From contig NC_081411.1 of assembly GCF_030272615.1 (NCBI RefSeq), positions 38,384,140 through 38,448,139 of the forward strand: a stretch of DNA of 64,000 nucleotides, in the 5' to 3' direction. Numbering within the stretch: position 1 is the first letter of the stretch; each line of letters starts with the position of its first letter. Of this stretch, positions 35,474 to 47,633 are shown piece by piece. The notes beneath the pieces were generated by a model. It was not told the origin of the DNA. It did no database searches and worked only from the letters and a program-made list of their open reading frames with translations. This DNA comes from Cryptomeria japonica (taxonomy: Eukaryota; Streptophyta; Pinopsida; Cupressales; Cupressaceae). Position numbers and translations under genes: made by a program.

Positions 35474-36867
35474 TAGGGAGTTTCTTAGAAAAAATTGTAA
35501 GACTTCAGTGGAAGTCCATATATCACTATGACATAATATCACAGGGTGACGGATACGTTTAGGTTATAATCTAGGTTCTTCTTGTTTAAACTTGAAAGTA
35601 AAATAGGTGTATTTATGTAATTTATATTTAATAAGTAATAGATTTTTTATTTACTAAGTTAATAATTAAACTGATCAGACAAATAAGAGATGATGTTATA
35701 CGTTACATAATATCATTGTTAAATTGTAAATTATCTTATATTATATTTATTTAATTTCATTCTATTTACAATGCATGATGTACAATAATGATACATTAAT
35801 GATATTAAGGAATTTCATGTTGTAATGTTGTAAATAAAATCTTTAACTTAATTGTCATAGTCATTTATACATACCATAAATAACAATAATTTTTAATATT
35901 TATCTTACTTATTTTCTTATTGTGTAGTTGATGAGAGGGGTAAACCAATTGCAATGAAATTCATTGAGTCTTCCAATATTAAAGTTTGAGAGTGACTTTG
36001 TGTTAATATTAAATTCTAAATTCTATAAATTTTTGGCTTTAATGAAGGGTTTGATTTTAAGTGCAAAGAAAAAGGTGTGTTATAGGTGAATGTAATCTAC
36101 AAAAAGAGAAAATCAAAATTATAATGTTAATTGTATGCCATGAAAAGAAGTGGATCGATGTGTTATGTACCTCAAATTAAAACATGATTAGATATATTCC
36201 AATGGTTTTTATCATATGAATTAAAAATATTTCTACTTGTTCTTGAAACATTTGAGATATTACTACTTTAGATACCATTAAGACAACTGATTTATTTGTT
36301 GACTAATGATGTTCAATAGTCAAGAATCAACTATAAAGCTAACTACTTCATAGTTTTTATTGAACCATAATTTTTGCAACTTTTCAACATGTCTATAACA
36401 AGTTGTAATTACATTCTCAAAATGATAATATTAACCAACTCAATGTAATAAAGTTTTTAAATACTATATAATATTCTCTTAAAACAACTACATAATTATT
36501 AAGTAATTTTTCATAGATCTTTATATTATGAAATCTAGTTTACACAAGATTATACTACACAACTTTCAATGTCATATATATTTATTACATAGTGATAACC
36601 AACTTTGGATTTTAACCCCAATGTGCTCCTTTACATAGTAAGCACATAATAGGAGAAAGTAGGAATTCCTTAAAGCTATACTTTTAAAGGCATAGTTTAA
36701 AAAGGATTTTATTTTAGCAAAAATTGCAAACTACAATGGAAAAGGAATTTGTTGGGATCAGTAAAAATGTGGTATAAGTGTAAATTATTTTTTCCTTGTA
36801 GTTACCAAAGAATTGGCAATGAATTGTGTGGAAAAATCCTCTTTAGTAGAGGTACAACCCACTGTAG
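35474..36867. other. SDR 3' flank and AT-rich spacer
   Basis: The first 120 bp share text with the pseudogene's 3' flank. No further gene is seen. AATAAA-type motifs occur (for example near 35,834) but none can be picked as the polyadenylation signal. The 5-bp flank before the next element is TGTAG (36,863-36,867). Confidence 0.45.
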
Positions 36868-37142
36868 TGTTAGGAATATGAAGTCTAATGGTCATATGGT
36901 TGTTCATTTTCCCAGACTCTTCACTTGATAGCTGAATATTATTGTATAAATAGATGAGTGCATGCCATGTAAACATTAAAATTGGTTAATAGATGTTATT
37001 CCTTGCTTGCAAGTAGATGTAGCCATTTTTATGGTGAACCACGTAAATATTGTGTCATGTGTTATTTGTGTTTGCCTTAATTTGATTTCTATTGTTTTGT
37101 GTTCATTATTATGTGTTTTCTCTACTTGATTTAAAACTAACA
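36868..37142 (+). repeat. Left LTR of the large element
   Basis: It has perfect 6-bp inverted ends TGTTAG/CTAACA. A TATAAATAG box at 36,945-36,953 is the likely promoter. It carries the GAACCACGTAAATATTGTG motif typical of Copia LTRs. By hand count it differs from the right LTR at roughly 30 of 275 positions. Confidence 0.85.
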
Positions 37143-37144
37143 AT

Positions 37145-37157
37145 TGGTATCAGAGGC
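37145..37157 (+). other. Primer-binding site, tRNA-Met type
   Basis: TGGTATCAGAGGC begins two bases after the LTR end. This is the initiator tRNA-Met complement used by most plant Copia elements, here with a one-base change near its end. Confidence 0.8.
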
Positions 37158-37314
37158 GTGGCTGGCTTGAGCAGAGATAGAGAAAGAAGGAGAAGGTAAA
37201 ATTCATAACTTCTATGGTAGTTTTAAATTCCATGTAAAACTATGCTTCAAGCATCGTGTACATTGGTGGGATGGCTGGAAGAAAGAGGGGAACTCGGTTG
37301 AAGAGGAGAATCCA

Positions 37315-38245
37315 GTGAAAGAGAAGGACGTTGGAATTCTCATTTTCTCTCCTCTTAAGTCAGCTTTGGCACTTATTGGCCAAACTGTTAATGGTCAGGA
37401 AATTGTTGGTATTCATGTGGTGAAGGTTGGACATCATGATGCCTTAGTTGGAGTTGAAGATAGTCCCTGTATAGACGCAAGAATGTCTGAGGAGAAAGAT
37501 GCTGGAAAAGAGGTTGTCGTTGAAGAAGATGATCAAGAGATTGTCGGAGGAAGAGTGTATGCCATCGGAGACCCAATTTAAATTTGTTGTTGACTCCCAA
37601 GATGAGAAGGGTGCAGATCGGAGTGACATAGAAGGGCAAGGAAGCCTAGGACAAATTTTGGCTTCAGAGGGCTCTATAGATGATATGGCCATGGAAAAAA
37701 TGAAGAAGCACTCCCATGATGATGAGGACAACCTTTGCATAGATAATTTCACAAAAGACTTTGAATCTATGGACATAGATGAAGAAGTGCAAGATGAAAG
37801 ATGGTTTTTTGGTTTGAAGCAGAAGCGGCCATTGATAGGAGTGGAGGAAAATGGGGATTGCTCCAAGTGGTTTCAGGCATCACAGGGAAAGAAAGAAGAT
37901 ATGATTCACCAACCTGATTGGATCGATGTGGATAAAAAGGAGGTTGATGAGGATGGAATTGGCAGGCGCCAGGCTGTTGTGAAATGTGTAGTGATCCAGA
38001 CTTTGGTTAGAAGATCAGGAGGAGCTTTGAGAAGCTATGAAGGGCTTTCAGCAATTTTGGGTCTGCTAGTTAGAAAAATGCTTACTAAAATACTGATTCC
38101 ATTTGCGATGGTCATTGGAATAGGATCTACATTGTTGCAATGGTTGTTGGTGTCTCATGTTAAGGTGAAGCCCTCCACAACATCGAATGGTTACAATGAC
38201 GGTTTGCTAAAGGATGATTCAGAGTGCATGTCAGTCATGAAGTAG
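37315..38245 (+). pseudogene. Unrecognised acidic coding module in the large element
   Basis: Two overlapping frames, 37,315-37,581 and 37,499-38,245 (248 codons), have higher GC and codon-like texture than the surroundings. The second is acidic and charged in the first two thirds (for example CIDNFTKDFESMDIDEEVQD). Near residues 190-220 it ends in a hydrophobic stretch (ILIPFAMVIGIGSTLLQWLL) that could cross a membrane. It has no gag zinc knuckle or pol motif. It could be a decayed gag-like frame, a captured host gene or an artefact of frame decay. Position just after the primer site favours a gag replacement. Confidence 0.4.
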
Positions 38246-38376
38246 AGGATGCTCAGAAAGAAGCCCATTGTGGGGGTCAACCACTGTGTGGAGCATATTG
38301 AGATGAAGGACTCATCTGCACCTAGCAATTCCACCTCCTCCATGTTAGTGGTGACCCATCTAAAGAATGTGGCGGC

Positions 38377-38524
38377 TTGATAGAAAAAGGGGTGGTGACA
38401 AAAGAGGTGTGCCTCATGATTTGTGGTATACAACATGTGATGGCTCTACAGAGGAGGATTAAAGTAACTCACCTTGTCGCTTTCCCCATCCACCTTTTTC
38501 CAGCCATCTCCAACTTCTCTTCTC
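38377..38524 (+). pseudogene. Unknown coding module, 5' part, cut by the Copia insertion
   Basis: The frame from 38,377 (EKGVVTKEVCLMICGIQHVM) runs into the nested element. If the element and one target duplication are left out, the frame continues after 44,127 with SCLPYFPKEEE. That continuity supports a pre-existing reading frame split by insertion. No family is recognised. Confidence 0.35.
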
Positions 38525-39227
38525 TGTTGAGATACATGTGTCTCAACCTTGCATTTTTTAGTAAATTGTTCCAAATGTAGTTGGGAGGTTTTCCATGTGT
38601 TGGTGCCTTGGAAAAAGGTATATGAGTTGTCAAAAGGTGCCTTATCCATAGTATAATATAGGAGGGCCATTTTTAGAGATAATATGACACATTTAATGTT
38701 AGTTATGAGGGTCTAAAATAGGGGATAAGAGTTTGGACGTGAGTAACTATATTTAACCTAGTTTTCTTATCTTGGAAAAACAAATGTCAAGGGTGGGCAA
38801 CACGTGTCATGGAGGTTTTTCCCATGGTATTGTAAAACCACAAATGGTTTCTAGGTTGTAAAATTCCTATATAATGAGGGCTTGGAGAGGAGTTTGTATG
38901 ATGGAGTTTGGTTTGCAAGGCTGGGTGCTAGAAGGATGCTAGTGAAGTCTCTCCGAGCTTGAGTTGAGGTGACGCTCTTGTAAGAACTTGCATTGCAAGT
39001 GTATTGTAATCTCTTGTTGATTTGTTAATATACTATGTAGGTTTTAGAGTGTGGGGTTTTTCACCCGTATGGGTTTTCCCCACGATAATCACTGTGTTAT
39101 GTGTTTCTTGTTTTATTTCTACTCTATTTACTTCTTGTGATCTCTATGATAGTTAAGTTGAAATTTGCAAAATCGTCCTCTCAAGATTAGCGTAGGAAGC
39201 GTTTCCACACACCTTTGCTTCCTTACA
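38525..39227 (+). repeat. 5' LTR of the nested Copia element
   Basis: It starts TGTTGAGATACATG and ends CTTCCTTACA. The likely TATA box is TATATAAT at 38,868-38,875. Near 39,060 is the TATGGGTTTTCCCCACG motif. Confidence 0.93.
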
Positions 39228-39229
39228 AG

Positions 39230-39242
39230 TGGTATCAAAGCC
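39230..39242 (+). other. Primer-binding site of the nested Copia element
   Basis: TGGTATCAAAGCC lies two bases after the LTR end. It is the tRNA-Met primer complement with one changed base. Confidence 0.85.
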
Positions 39243-39350
39243 TGGCCAGTTTTTGGTTCTATTTGTTGGGTACAAGGTTTTTTGAGCTAATCAAGGTTTG
39301 AGTGGGAGCTTGTGCAGAGTTTTTCATTTCTATATTGCAGGATCGTAAAG

Positions 39351-42300
39351 ATGGCAAGTAAATTGGGGAGGATTGATGTAGAGAAGTTTTCTGGCACAAA
39401 CTTTGAAATGTGGAAGCTAAAGATGGAAGATCTATTGATTGATTGAGATCTATGGGATGCAGTCGACGAGAATAAGTCGAGGCCTGCAGATCTGACTTTA
39501 GCTGCATAATATGATGTAATGGATAGAAAAGCTAAAGGTCTCATAAGATTGTACCTTGCAGACTCAATTCTGATTAATGTCCACGAAGAATCTACTACCA
39601 AGAAGCTTTGGAAGAAGCTAAGTGAGATCTACGAAGCAAAATCACTTGTGAATAAAATTTTCTTGAGGAAGAAGTTGCATTCCTTGAGAATGGAAGAAGG
39701 TGGATGAATTTCTGAGTATCTAGAAAGTTTTAATATGTTGGTGACTCAGTTGACCTTAGTTGGGGTACCAATGGATGAAGAAGAAAGGTGCCGAATCCTG
39801 CTATGTTCATTGCTAGACTCATGGGACAACCTTGTGATGGCCATAGGGAGCACTACAGTCATCTTGAAGATGGACGATGTTGTTGGTTCTCTACTTTTTG
39901 AGGAGATGAGAAGGAAGGTCTCTCTGAATGCCAAAGAGGCTTTGAGTGTTCGAGGAAGACCAAAAGAAAGAGGCAAGAATGAAAAGCAGAATGGCCTTTC
40001 TATGTCCAAGAATAAGGGGAAATCAAAATCTCCTGGTAAGTCCAAGGTAATTTGTTGGAATTGTGGAAAACCTAGACATTTCCGAAAGGACTGTAAAGAA
40101 GAAAAGAAGAAAAAGAAGAAGAAGCAAGATTTTGATTCTGAGTCCGAGAAGGAAGATGGAGATGCTTTTATTGTAGCCTTGGCCACTCATGCAAGTGATA
40201 ATGCATGGTTGATAGACTCAGGTGCATCTTTCCACATGACTCCTATTAGAAACTGGTTTAGTAAGTATGAAAAGTTTGATGGTGGTAAGGAGTATTTGGG
40301 TGATAACTCCTTTCTTGATATTGTTGGTTGTGGAAGTGTTCATGTTAAATTTTCTGATGGTAGAACTAGAAGATTTGATGGTGTCTTGCATATCCCAGGA
40401 CTAGCAAGACATTTGTTATCTGTTAGCAAACTAATAGATGCGGGTGTGCATGTATAGTTTTCTAAAGCAAGTGTGAAAATGGTGAGAGGTGCTATGGTAA
40501 TAGCAAGAGGAGGCAGAATGGGTACATTGTACCAGCTTGATGCATGCACAGTTGAGTGCAATAGCACTTCTGATAAGACTATGATAAAGACTATGTTGGA
40601 AAAGGAGAGGGTGTCTCTTTCAGCAGATGGTCATGGTTTTTGGGTACCCAAGGGTGCTCTATCTACCGAATCAAAGTTACCTGTAGAGAAGACAATGTTG
40701 TGGCACTTGAGACTCAGTCACATAGGTGAGAAGGGTCTATGAACTTTGAAAAATAAGAACCTTGTTAATGGGTTGAATGATTGAAATCTTGAATTTGATT
40801 TTTGTGAGCATTGTATTTATGGAAAACAAAACCGCATTTAGTTTTACTCCAGTTCTTATAAGTCTTCAAGTGTTTTGGATCTAATCCATTTGGATGTATT
40901 TGGTCCAGTTGATGTTTCTTCTATTGGTAAATCAGTTTATTATGTTTCTTTCATTGATGATTTCAGTAGAAGAACATGAGTTTATTTTCTTAAGAGTAAA
41001 GCTGAAGTTTTCAATCGTTTCAAAGAATTTAAAGCAATGGTTCAGTTGCAGACTGGAAAGAAGATAAAATGTTTAAGGATAGATAATGGTGGTGAATATT
41101 GCTCCAATGATTTTGACACATTTTGTAAAGATTGTGGTATTAAGAGACAGAAGACAACTCCGTATTCTCCACCACAGAATGGATTTGTAGAAAGAATGAA
41201 CAGGACCTTGATGGAGAAGGCTAGGAGTATGCTAAGTGGTGCTGGTCTAGAACAAAAGTTCTGGGCTGAAGCTGTAGCCACTGCCTGCTACTTGATAAAA
41301 TGCCAATGGAAGCATGGTCAGGCCACAAGCCTTCACTTAGTCATCTAAGAGTTTTTGGTTGTGAGGCATGTGCTCATGTGCCAAAGGAGAAGCGGACAAA
41401 ATTGGAAAAAAAAGCTGTTAAATGTATATTCATTGGATATAGTTATAGTGTGAAAGGATACAAGCTTTGGGATCCTATTACACAAAAGGTATTTTATTCG
41501 AGAAGTGTTATTTTTAGAGAAACTAAGTCTTCTTCTGTTACAGTGTAGCCAAAACAAAAGGAAGAAAAGAAAGATGTGATTGAACTGCCTGCTACACCTA
41601 AAAAAGTTGAATCGAGGCCCTTAGAAAGACAGGAAGTTGATGAGAGCTCTAGGAGTTCTGAATCATCAGAGGAAGAAGACGAACCTGAACCTAAACTTGT
41701 TTGAAGGTCTACTAGACAAAGAAAACCACCTGAAAGGTATGGATATTCTCCTAATGATTGGAGATGCATATTTGCTTTGAATGTTAATATTGATGAACCA
41801 AAATCTGTAGAAGAGGCTCTTGGTATGAATGATTCAGAGTCCTGGAAAATTTCCATGGATGAAGAGATGGCAGCTCTTAAGAAGAATGATACATGGGACC
41901 TTGTACCATTGCCTAAAGGACGAATGCCTGTTGGTTGCAAATGGGTGTTCAAAAGGAAGATAGGTTCAGATGGAAGAATAGAGAAGTACAAAGAACGTTT
42001 GGTTGCAAAAGGTTACTCCTAGGTTGAGGGAGTAGATTATGGTGAGATTTTTTCTCCTGTAGCCAAAATGACATCCATTCGTTTCTTGTTTTCTATTGCA
42101 GCAGCTCATGATCTAGAGGTCGAACAAATGGATGTAAAAACTGCTTTCGTTTATGGAGATTTGGAGGAAGAAATTTATATGATATAGCCAGAGCACTATG
42201 TGGTAAAAGGTAAAAGTAATTTGGTCTGTAAGTTGAAGAAATCCTTGTATGGTTTAAAACAGAGTCCTAGGATGTGGTACCAGAAGTTTGATACATATGT

Positions 42301-43369
42301 ATTGAGTTTGGGGTTTGTGCGGTCTAAATCTGATCACTGTATATATTTCAAATTTGATGGTGATCATTTCCTAGTTATTGCCTTGTATGTTGATGACATG
42401 TTGTTTATTGGGAAAGGAAAAGGTTTGATTGCAGAATTAAAATCTCAACTCTCGACAAAATTTGATATGAAAGATCTTGGTGCAGCAAGACACATTCTGG
42501 GAATGGAGATTGTAAGAGATAGACAAAACAAAAAGCTTTGGCTAGGCCAGAGTAAGTATGTTGGTACTATTCTGAGAAGATTTAATATGCAAGATTCTAG
42601 ACCGTTGAGTGTTCCTGTTACAATGGGAACAAAGCTTTCTAGTTCAGAATGTCCTACATCCCCATTGGAGATGGAAGAGATGAGTCGAGTACCATACCAA
42701 AGTGTTGTTGGAAGTTTGATGTATGCTATGGTTTGTACAAGACCAGATATTGCCCAAGTAGTGGGAGTACTTTCCCGTTACATGTCTAATCTAGGAAGAG
42801 AACATTGGGATGCAGTAAAAAGAGTTTCTAGATACTTGCAGGGTACCTTAGAGTACTCTATATGTTTTCATGGAACAGGAAATGAACATTCCTTGGATAT
42901 TAGAGGCTTTGTGGATTGAGACTGGGTAGGTGATGTTGATAGAAGAAGATCCACTAGTGCATATGTGTTTACATTATTTGGTGGTGCAATTAGTTGGATG
43001 AGCAAGCAACAGGCTTTGGTCGCTTTGTCCACTATAGAGGTAGAGTATATGGCAGCTACTCATGCTTGCAAAGAAGCCATTTGGCTTAAGAGATTGTGTT
43101 TAGATATAGAGTTTAAATAGGGTGCAGTGACAATTTATAGTGACAGTCAGAGTGCAATCTGCCTAGCGAAGAACCCGACTTTTCATGCCAGGACCAAACA
43201 CATTGATGTACAATATCATTTTGTGAGAGATATGGTTGAGGATGGCAGGGTGAAGCTGGAGAAGGTAGAAACTTTGGTGAATGTTGTTGATTCATTAACT
43301 AAGCCCGTGAGCACAGAGAAGTTTAGATGGTGTTCGGAGTCTATGGGCCTTTTGACCCCTGACTGTTGA
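39351..43369 (+). pseudogene. Copia gag-pol polyprotein, broken
   Basis: The frame starts at ATG 39,351 (MASKLGRIDVEKFSG). In order it shows a gag core, a CCHC knuckle (CWNCGKPRHFRKDC, about 40,055), the protease WLIDSGASFHMT (about 40,205), and the integrase zinc motif HLRLSHIG...CEHC. The integrase core follows with FIDDFSR and PYSPPQNGFVERMN. Next come reverse transcriptase (KTAFVYGDLEEEIYM, then LYVDDMLFIG near 42,395) and RNase H (ALSTIEVEYMAA, SDSQSAICLAKNP), ending near 43,369. A small deletion near 41,300 changes the frame from phase 0 to phase 2. Most of the 14 in-frame stops are TAG/TGA codons explicable by C-to-T or G-to-A change. The text is close to the Tnt1/Tork group. Confidence 0.95.
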
Positions 43370-43410
43370 GTCCATGGTAATATGGATCCCTTGACTCTTG
43401 CAAGGTATTC

Positions 43411-43424
43411 GACAAGTGGGAGAA
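43411..43424 (+). other. Polypurine tract of the nested Copia element
   Basis: GACAAGTGGGAGAA directly precedes the 3' LTR at 43,425 and is the usual Copia tract form. Confidence 0.85.
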
Positions 43425-44126
43425 TGTTGAGATACATGTGTCTCACCCTTACATTTTTTAGTAAATTGTTCCAAATGTAGTTGGGAGGTTTTCCATGTGT
43501 TGGTGCCTTGGAAAAAGGTATATGAGTTCTCAAAAGATGCCTTATCCATAGTATAGTATAGGAGGGCCATTTTTAGAGATAATATGACACATTTCATGTT
43601 AGTTATGAGGGTCTAAAATAGGGGATAAGAGTTTGGACGTGAGTAACTATATTTAACCTGGTTTTCTTATCTTGGAAAAACAAATGTCAAGGGTGGGCAA
43701 CACGTGTCATGGAGGTTTTGCCCATGGTATTGTAAAACCACAAATGGTTTCCAGGTTGTAAAATTCCTATATAATGAGGGCTTGGAGAGGAGTTCATATG
43801 ATGGAGTTTGGTTTGCAAGGCTAGGTGCTAGAAGGATGCTAGTGAAGTCTCTTCGAGCTTGAGTTGAGGTGATGCTCTTGTAAGAACTTGCATTGCAAGT
43901 GTATTGTAATCTCTTGTTGATTTGTTAATATACTATGCAGGTTTTAGAGTGTGGGGTTTTCACCCGTATGGTTTTTCCCCATGATAATCACTGTGTTATG
44001 TGTTTCTTGTTTTATTTCTACTCTATTTGCTTCTTGTGATCTTTGTGATAGTCAAGTTGAAATTTGCAAAATCATCCTCTCAAGATTAGCGTAGGAAGCG
44101 TTTCTGCACACCTTTGCTTCCTTACA
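43425..44126 (+). repeat. 3' LTR of the nested Copia element
   Basis: It is nearly identical to the 5' LTR, with about 25 differences by eye, mostly transitions. It ends CTTCCTTACA, followed by TTCTT, which resumes the interrupted host element. Confidence 0.93.
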
Positions 44127-44923
44127 TTCTTGCCTCCCCTATTTTCCTAAGGAAGAAGAAATACTTAGGTAGATTTTTGAGAGTGAAAACGTCAATGCAA
44201 AGTTCTCTAGCATGGAATACATTGTGACACTCCTATGGAAACAACAATTGTGCCTTGCAGAGTTCCAGTGAAGCAATTAGTGCTCTCATTGATCTTTTGT
44301 TTAATGACAAAGATTTAAAAAATTCTCCAGCAAGAAGTGGAGGTGCTCCAACAATTTTGACTAATGATGACTTTGTGTGTCGCATTGTCTTCAACCCGAA
44401 TGAGGTGCCCTCTCTAATGCCCTTCGACAGTCTTCTAGCAGTGCAGTGGTACAGGCTGGAGGTGCATGATCTCCATCTCTCTGATAAGGGTCAGTACTCG
44501 GAGGTGACTTGTAAGGTGTAGCTAGGGAATCAGATGCTCAAGACATGGCTTTCTACTACAAGTCCTTTGTGCACTAAGGATGTCAGTAAGGAAGGGGCAC
44601 AAAATAGGCCATCACTCATGCCCAACGGTAGTCGTGTTTCGTCTAACTATATTCATGACGTGGATCACCTACTGATGACAGAATATGTGGACACCATCAC
44701 TCTATATATGGAATTAAGTGCAGCAATAATTGTAGAGGACCTAGGTGACATTTGTACAGGTGATTTGGAGCCTGTAAAGCCATTACTAAATGCTTGTAAT
44801 AATTCGGTGTTTCAGATTCCTAGCCTTCCAGATCAAAACAATGGTTCTTTTATCACTAGTGGTTCATGGGAGTGGAGCCATCAATGGATAGTAATTGTGA
44901 CAAGGTGTTTGTCCCATTTGTGA
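44127..44923 (+). pseudogene. Unknown coding module, 3' part, after the Copia insertion
   Basis: From 44,255 to 44,923 one phase is open for about 222 codons, with a single TAG at 44,519-44,521. Recognisable text includes AISALIDLLFNDKDL, SLLAVQWYRLEVHDLHLSDK and AAIIVEDLGDICTGDLEPVK. It has no known domain that I can name. The 44,127-44,250 stretch is coding-like in another phase (ESENVNAKFSSMEYIVTLLW). With 38,377-38,524 it appears to be one ancestral frame of the large element, possibly a captured host sequence. Confidence 0.4.
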
Positions 44924-45339
44924 AATAGTGAAAGTTCAAACTTTGAGTGACAAAAGTTAAAATATTGTTAACCATTGAAAATTTTCACAAGTTGATGGAA
45001 GATACTCGCATGCATTTCATGTGGTTTCATTGTCTTCATGCATCTTCAAATGGTCATGGTTGTTTATTTTGGAAGGTACAATGGTTGAAAGAGAGCTATC
45101 TTCCATTTTAGTCGAAGTCTTCAGAGTGATCCAAATTTAGGTTTGTAGAGGAAATGTTGGCAAACAAAAGTAATAAATGATATTCATTTTTCGTATAAGA
45201 GACGACTAATGTTTTGAAAGTATTGACAAAGAAGACTTATGGCATTCTCATGTCGTCGCAAACATTGATATTCATTACTATCAATATCAACACTTACTCT
45301 GATCACTCGTATTAAACAAACCCAAAGCTGTATCATTCA
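44924..45339. other. No recognised feature inside the large element
   Basis: AT-rich, with stops in all frames and no repeat partner. Confidence 0.35.
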
Positions 45340-46010
45340 CATGAGAGTTTGGCCTATAGCAGCCAAGTGTACAAGTGTAATAGATCATTTGTAGATGTGT
45401 GTGTAGAATGGAATAAAATGATTGCAGGCTTCTCACAAAATGTATGAATTGAAATTTCAAATCTCTTTAAAAATTCCAAATACAGATGTATTAGTCTCGC
45501 ATGAACTGTGTGACAAAAATGTTGGAGTTCAGAGACTTTCAAGTGAATACAATCTGCAAGTATAAAGCCAAATCCACCTGCCTCTCTCATGACATGCAAA
45601 TATCCATGAAGCAGGGACGAGTTGAGAGCTCAAGTCATTTAGCTGATGCAAATCGACGACCATGTGTATTGTACTAAAATGACAAAAGAGAAATCTTGTT
45701 AGATGTTGTGTGCACAATAAGGAAGCGTAGACAAGCATATGACTCGATGTTATTCAAAGCCTTGAAATAGAACATGCACTAAAAAAACTTGGAGAAAAGA
45801 CTTCGAAAACTTTGAATCAGATGCAAATACAAAGTCAAAGGCGTAAAACCATAATGCAGCAACCTTCGCCAACATTCTATCTGCCCACTTTCTGCTATAG
45901 AACAAATATTTGTAAGGTCGGTAATGAAGTGTTAAGCACTCAAAATGGCATTATGATGTTAAAATTGGCAAGTTGGAACAAATTATTAAGTGGCTGATCA
46001 CATACTCTCG
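45340..46010 (+). pseudogene. PPR relic inside the large element
   Basis: In several plus-strand frames PPR text can be read in order: VEWNKMIAGFSQN near 45,403, SIKPNPPASLM near 45,555, MKQGRVESSS near 45,609, a decayed MYAKCGSVDK-type block near 45,700, then an IMQQPSPTFYL block and, in another frame, AATFANILSAHF near 45,860. The order matches successive repeats of a PLS-type plant PPR protein. Frameshifts and stops are frequent. Some antisense frames here are shadows of it. Confidence 0.7.
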
Positions 46011-46560
46011 CTCGTCAAAGAGTTCGTTATTTTTACTTATTTTTGGTAAAATTGCAAGTGAGCCGTGATACATTCTTTCATCGATCATTTGGAAGAAAGA
46101 CACAAGTTGCCGATAATGCCCAAGCATTCACAAATTGTTCAAGTTGAAGTAGCCGATAGCTCTTTTATCACGTTACATCTTATCAAATTGTTCAAGTTGA
46201 ACATTGGCCAATACGTATGTTGAGTATTCAATTTGCATTCAAACTCGAAGATCTCTCTCTCCACTCAAATCGGTAACCGCATCAAACTCACTTATGCATG
46301 AGATGATATCGGTAAGTTGACCAAAAAGATAAACAAGCCGAATACAAATATTGGCAACCAACTTTCAGATTTAAGTCATGTTTAAAAGTAAAGTATGAAT
46401 TGGTTGTTATCAGCAACTTGGCAAAGATGATCAACATGTCGATACCTCTCTAATTGAAAAATCACACCTCCATAAAGCTCACCTGAAACCCCAGTTGGTG
46501 AAAGGAACTTACCACGTGGCCATGAAGGAAGGTGGGGTTTGGTTTCTAACTAACTTCACC
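46011..46560. other. No recognised gene
   Basis: Short diverged doublings occur (for example AAATTGTTCAAGTTGAA near 46,133 and 46,185). There is no domain and no LTR partner. Confidence 0.35.
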
Positions 46561-47633
46561 ATTTGCTTTGCATGCTGATAAAGATGCATATCGTGCTACC
46601 CAACTCCACTTGCAAATATCAAAGATGAGCTGAAATAACTGCGTGAGCATTACTTGAATCCTTTGACTTGGTGGAAGACGTAAAATCCAGAGTTAAAGCC
46701 TGCTATTCCTCCTCATGGATATGGAGAAATCAAAGTCTTGCAGAATGTATCGATGATGCACAAGAAGTACGCAGCAATAGCTATGAATAGTAATATGCCA
46801 CCTTCCTTAGCATCCTCACTCCTACATGTAGATATGAAGGCTTTATAATAGTGTGTTGAGGGATTTGTTCAAATATTTCAAAGAAATACAACCATTATTG
46901 AGCTAGGTTCTGAGCATTAAAGGCCAATATTCTCTCCACCGGTGCAAAATTCAAGTCTTGGAAGTGGCTATAGACATTTATGAAAGCATAAAGATTAAAG
47001 TTTTGATTATAGTCATGTCAGCCAACCTGTATACAAACCAAACAATATATGGGGTTGGGATAATTTATTGAACACATTACCGAAGCCTTCAAGTTGCAAT
47101 ATGTGTAGCATATTTATTTAGTTGGTTTCAAAATCAAGGAAATACAAGTATGGCAGTATAGAGACAACATATAGATTGTGTATAGAATGCCATAATTGTG
47201 GAAAGTAGGAAAGCGATTTAGCAGAAGTTTGCAATCAAAATGAAAATGATGTAGAATATTCTACATACATGTGATTTTCCTTTTGACAGAAAGACTCCAA
47301 GAAATGAACATATGAAGGCATAAAAGCCTTTTGTACGAAGCATTGTAGTTTGAATTTTGTAGTGTTGTATGCCGAATATAGAAGCATAAAGGTATTCTGC
47401 CCTGAGAAACCAATTCTCACCTCAGATATTCTTATTTTCTTGTGAACATGCTGATACACTGAAGTATAAAGGCTAAAGGTTGTAAACTTTTTCATATGAA
47501 AGAATCTACAAAAATACCATCATGAAGTACAAGGCTTAGGAGTATGAGTATGCCCCGATGATCAACCATGTTTCCAGAGGTTCATGATACCAAGATTGGG
47601 CATGCTAATTTGTAGGAAATCAAAAAGTTCTTC
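46561..47633 (+). pseudogene. Decayed 5' part of the unknown retroelement frame
   Basis: Around 46,640-46,840 a plus-strand frame reads LREHYLNPLTWWKT, PAIPPHGYGEIKVLQNVSMM and HKKYAAIAMNSNMPP, broken by stops. Near 47,545 the text YEYAPMINHVSRGS follows. These pieces precede the long frame at 47,634 and may be its N-terminal part. I do not recognise the family. Confidence 0.3.

Larger units (their letters stand above)
38525..44126 (+). mobile_element. Nested Copia retrotransposon (Tork/Tnt1-like), 5,602 bp, defective
   Basis: LTRs of 703 and 702 bp (38,525-39,227 and 43,425-44,126) differ at about 25 positions by hand count, including one 1-bp indel. The flanks TTCTC and TTCTT match at four of five bases. 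The order primer site, gag, protease, integrase, reverse transcriptase, RNase H, polypurine tract is the Copia order. About 14 in-frame stops and one frameshift leave it unable to make its proteins. It is the youngest dated element here and lies inside the 36,868-52,672 element. Confidence 0.95.
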
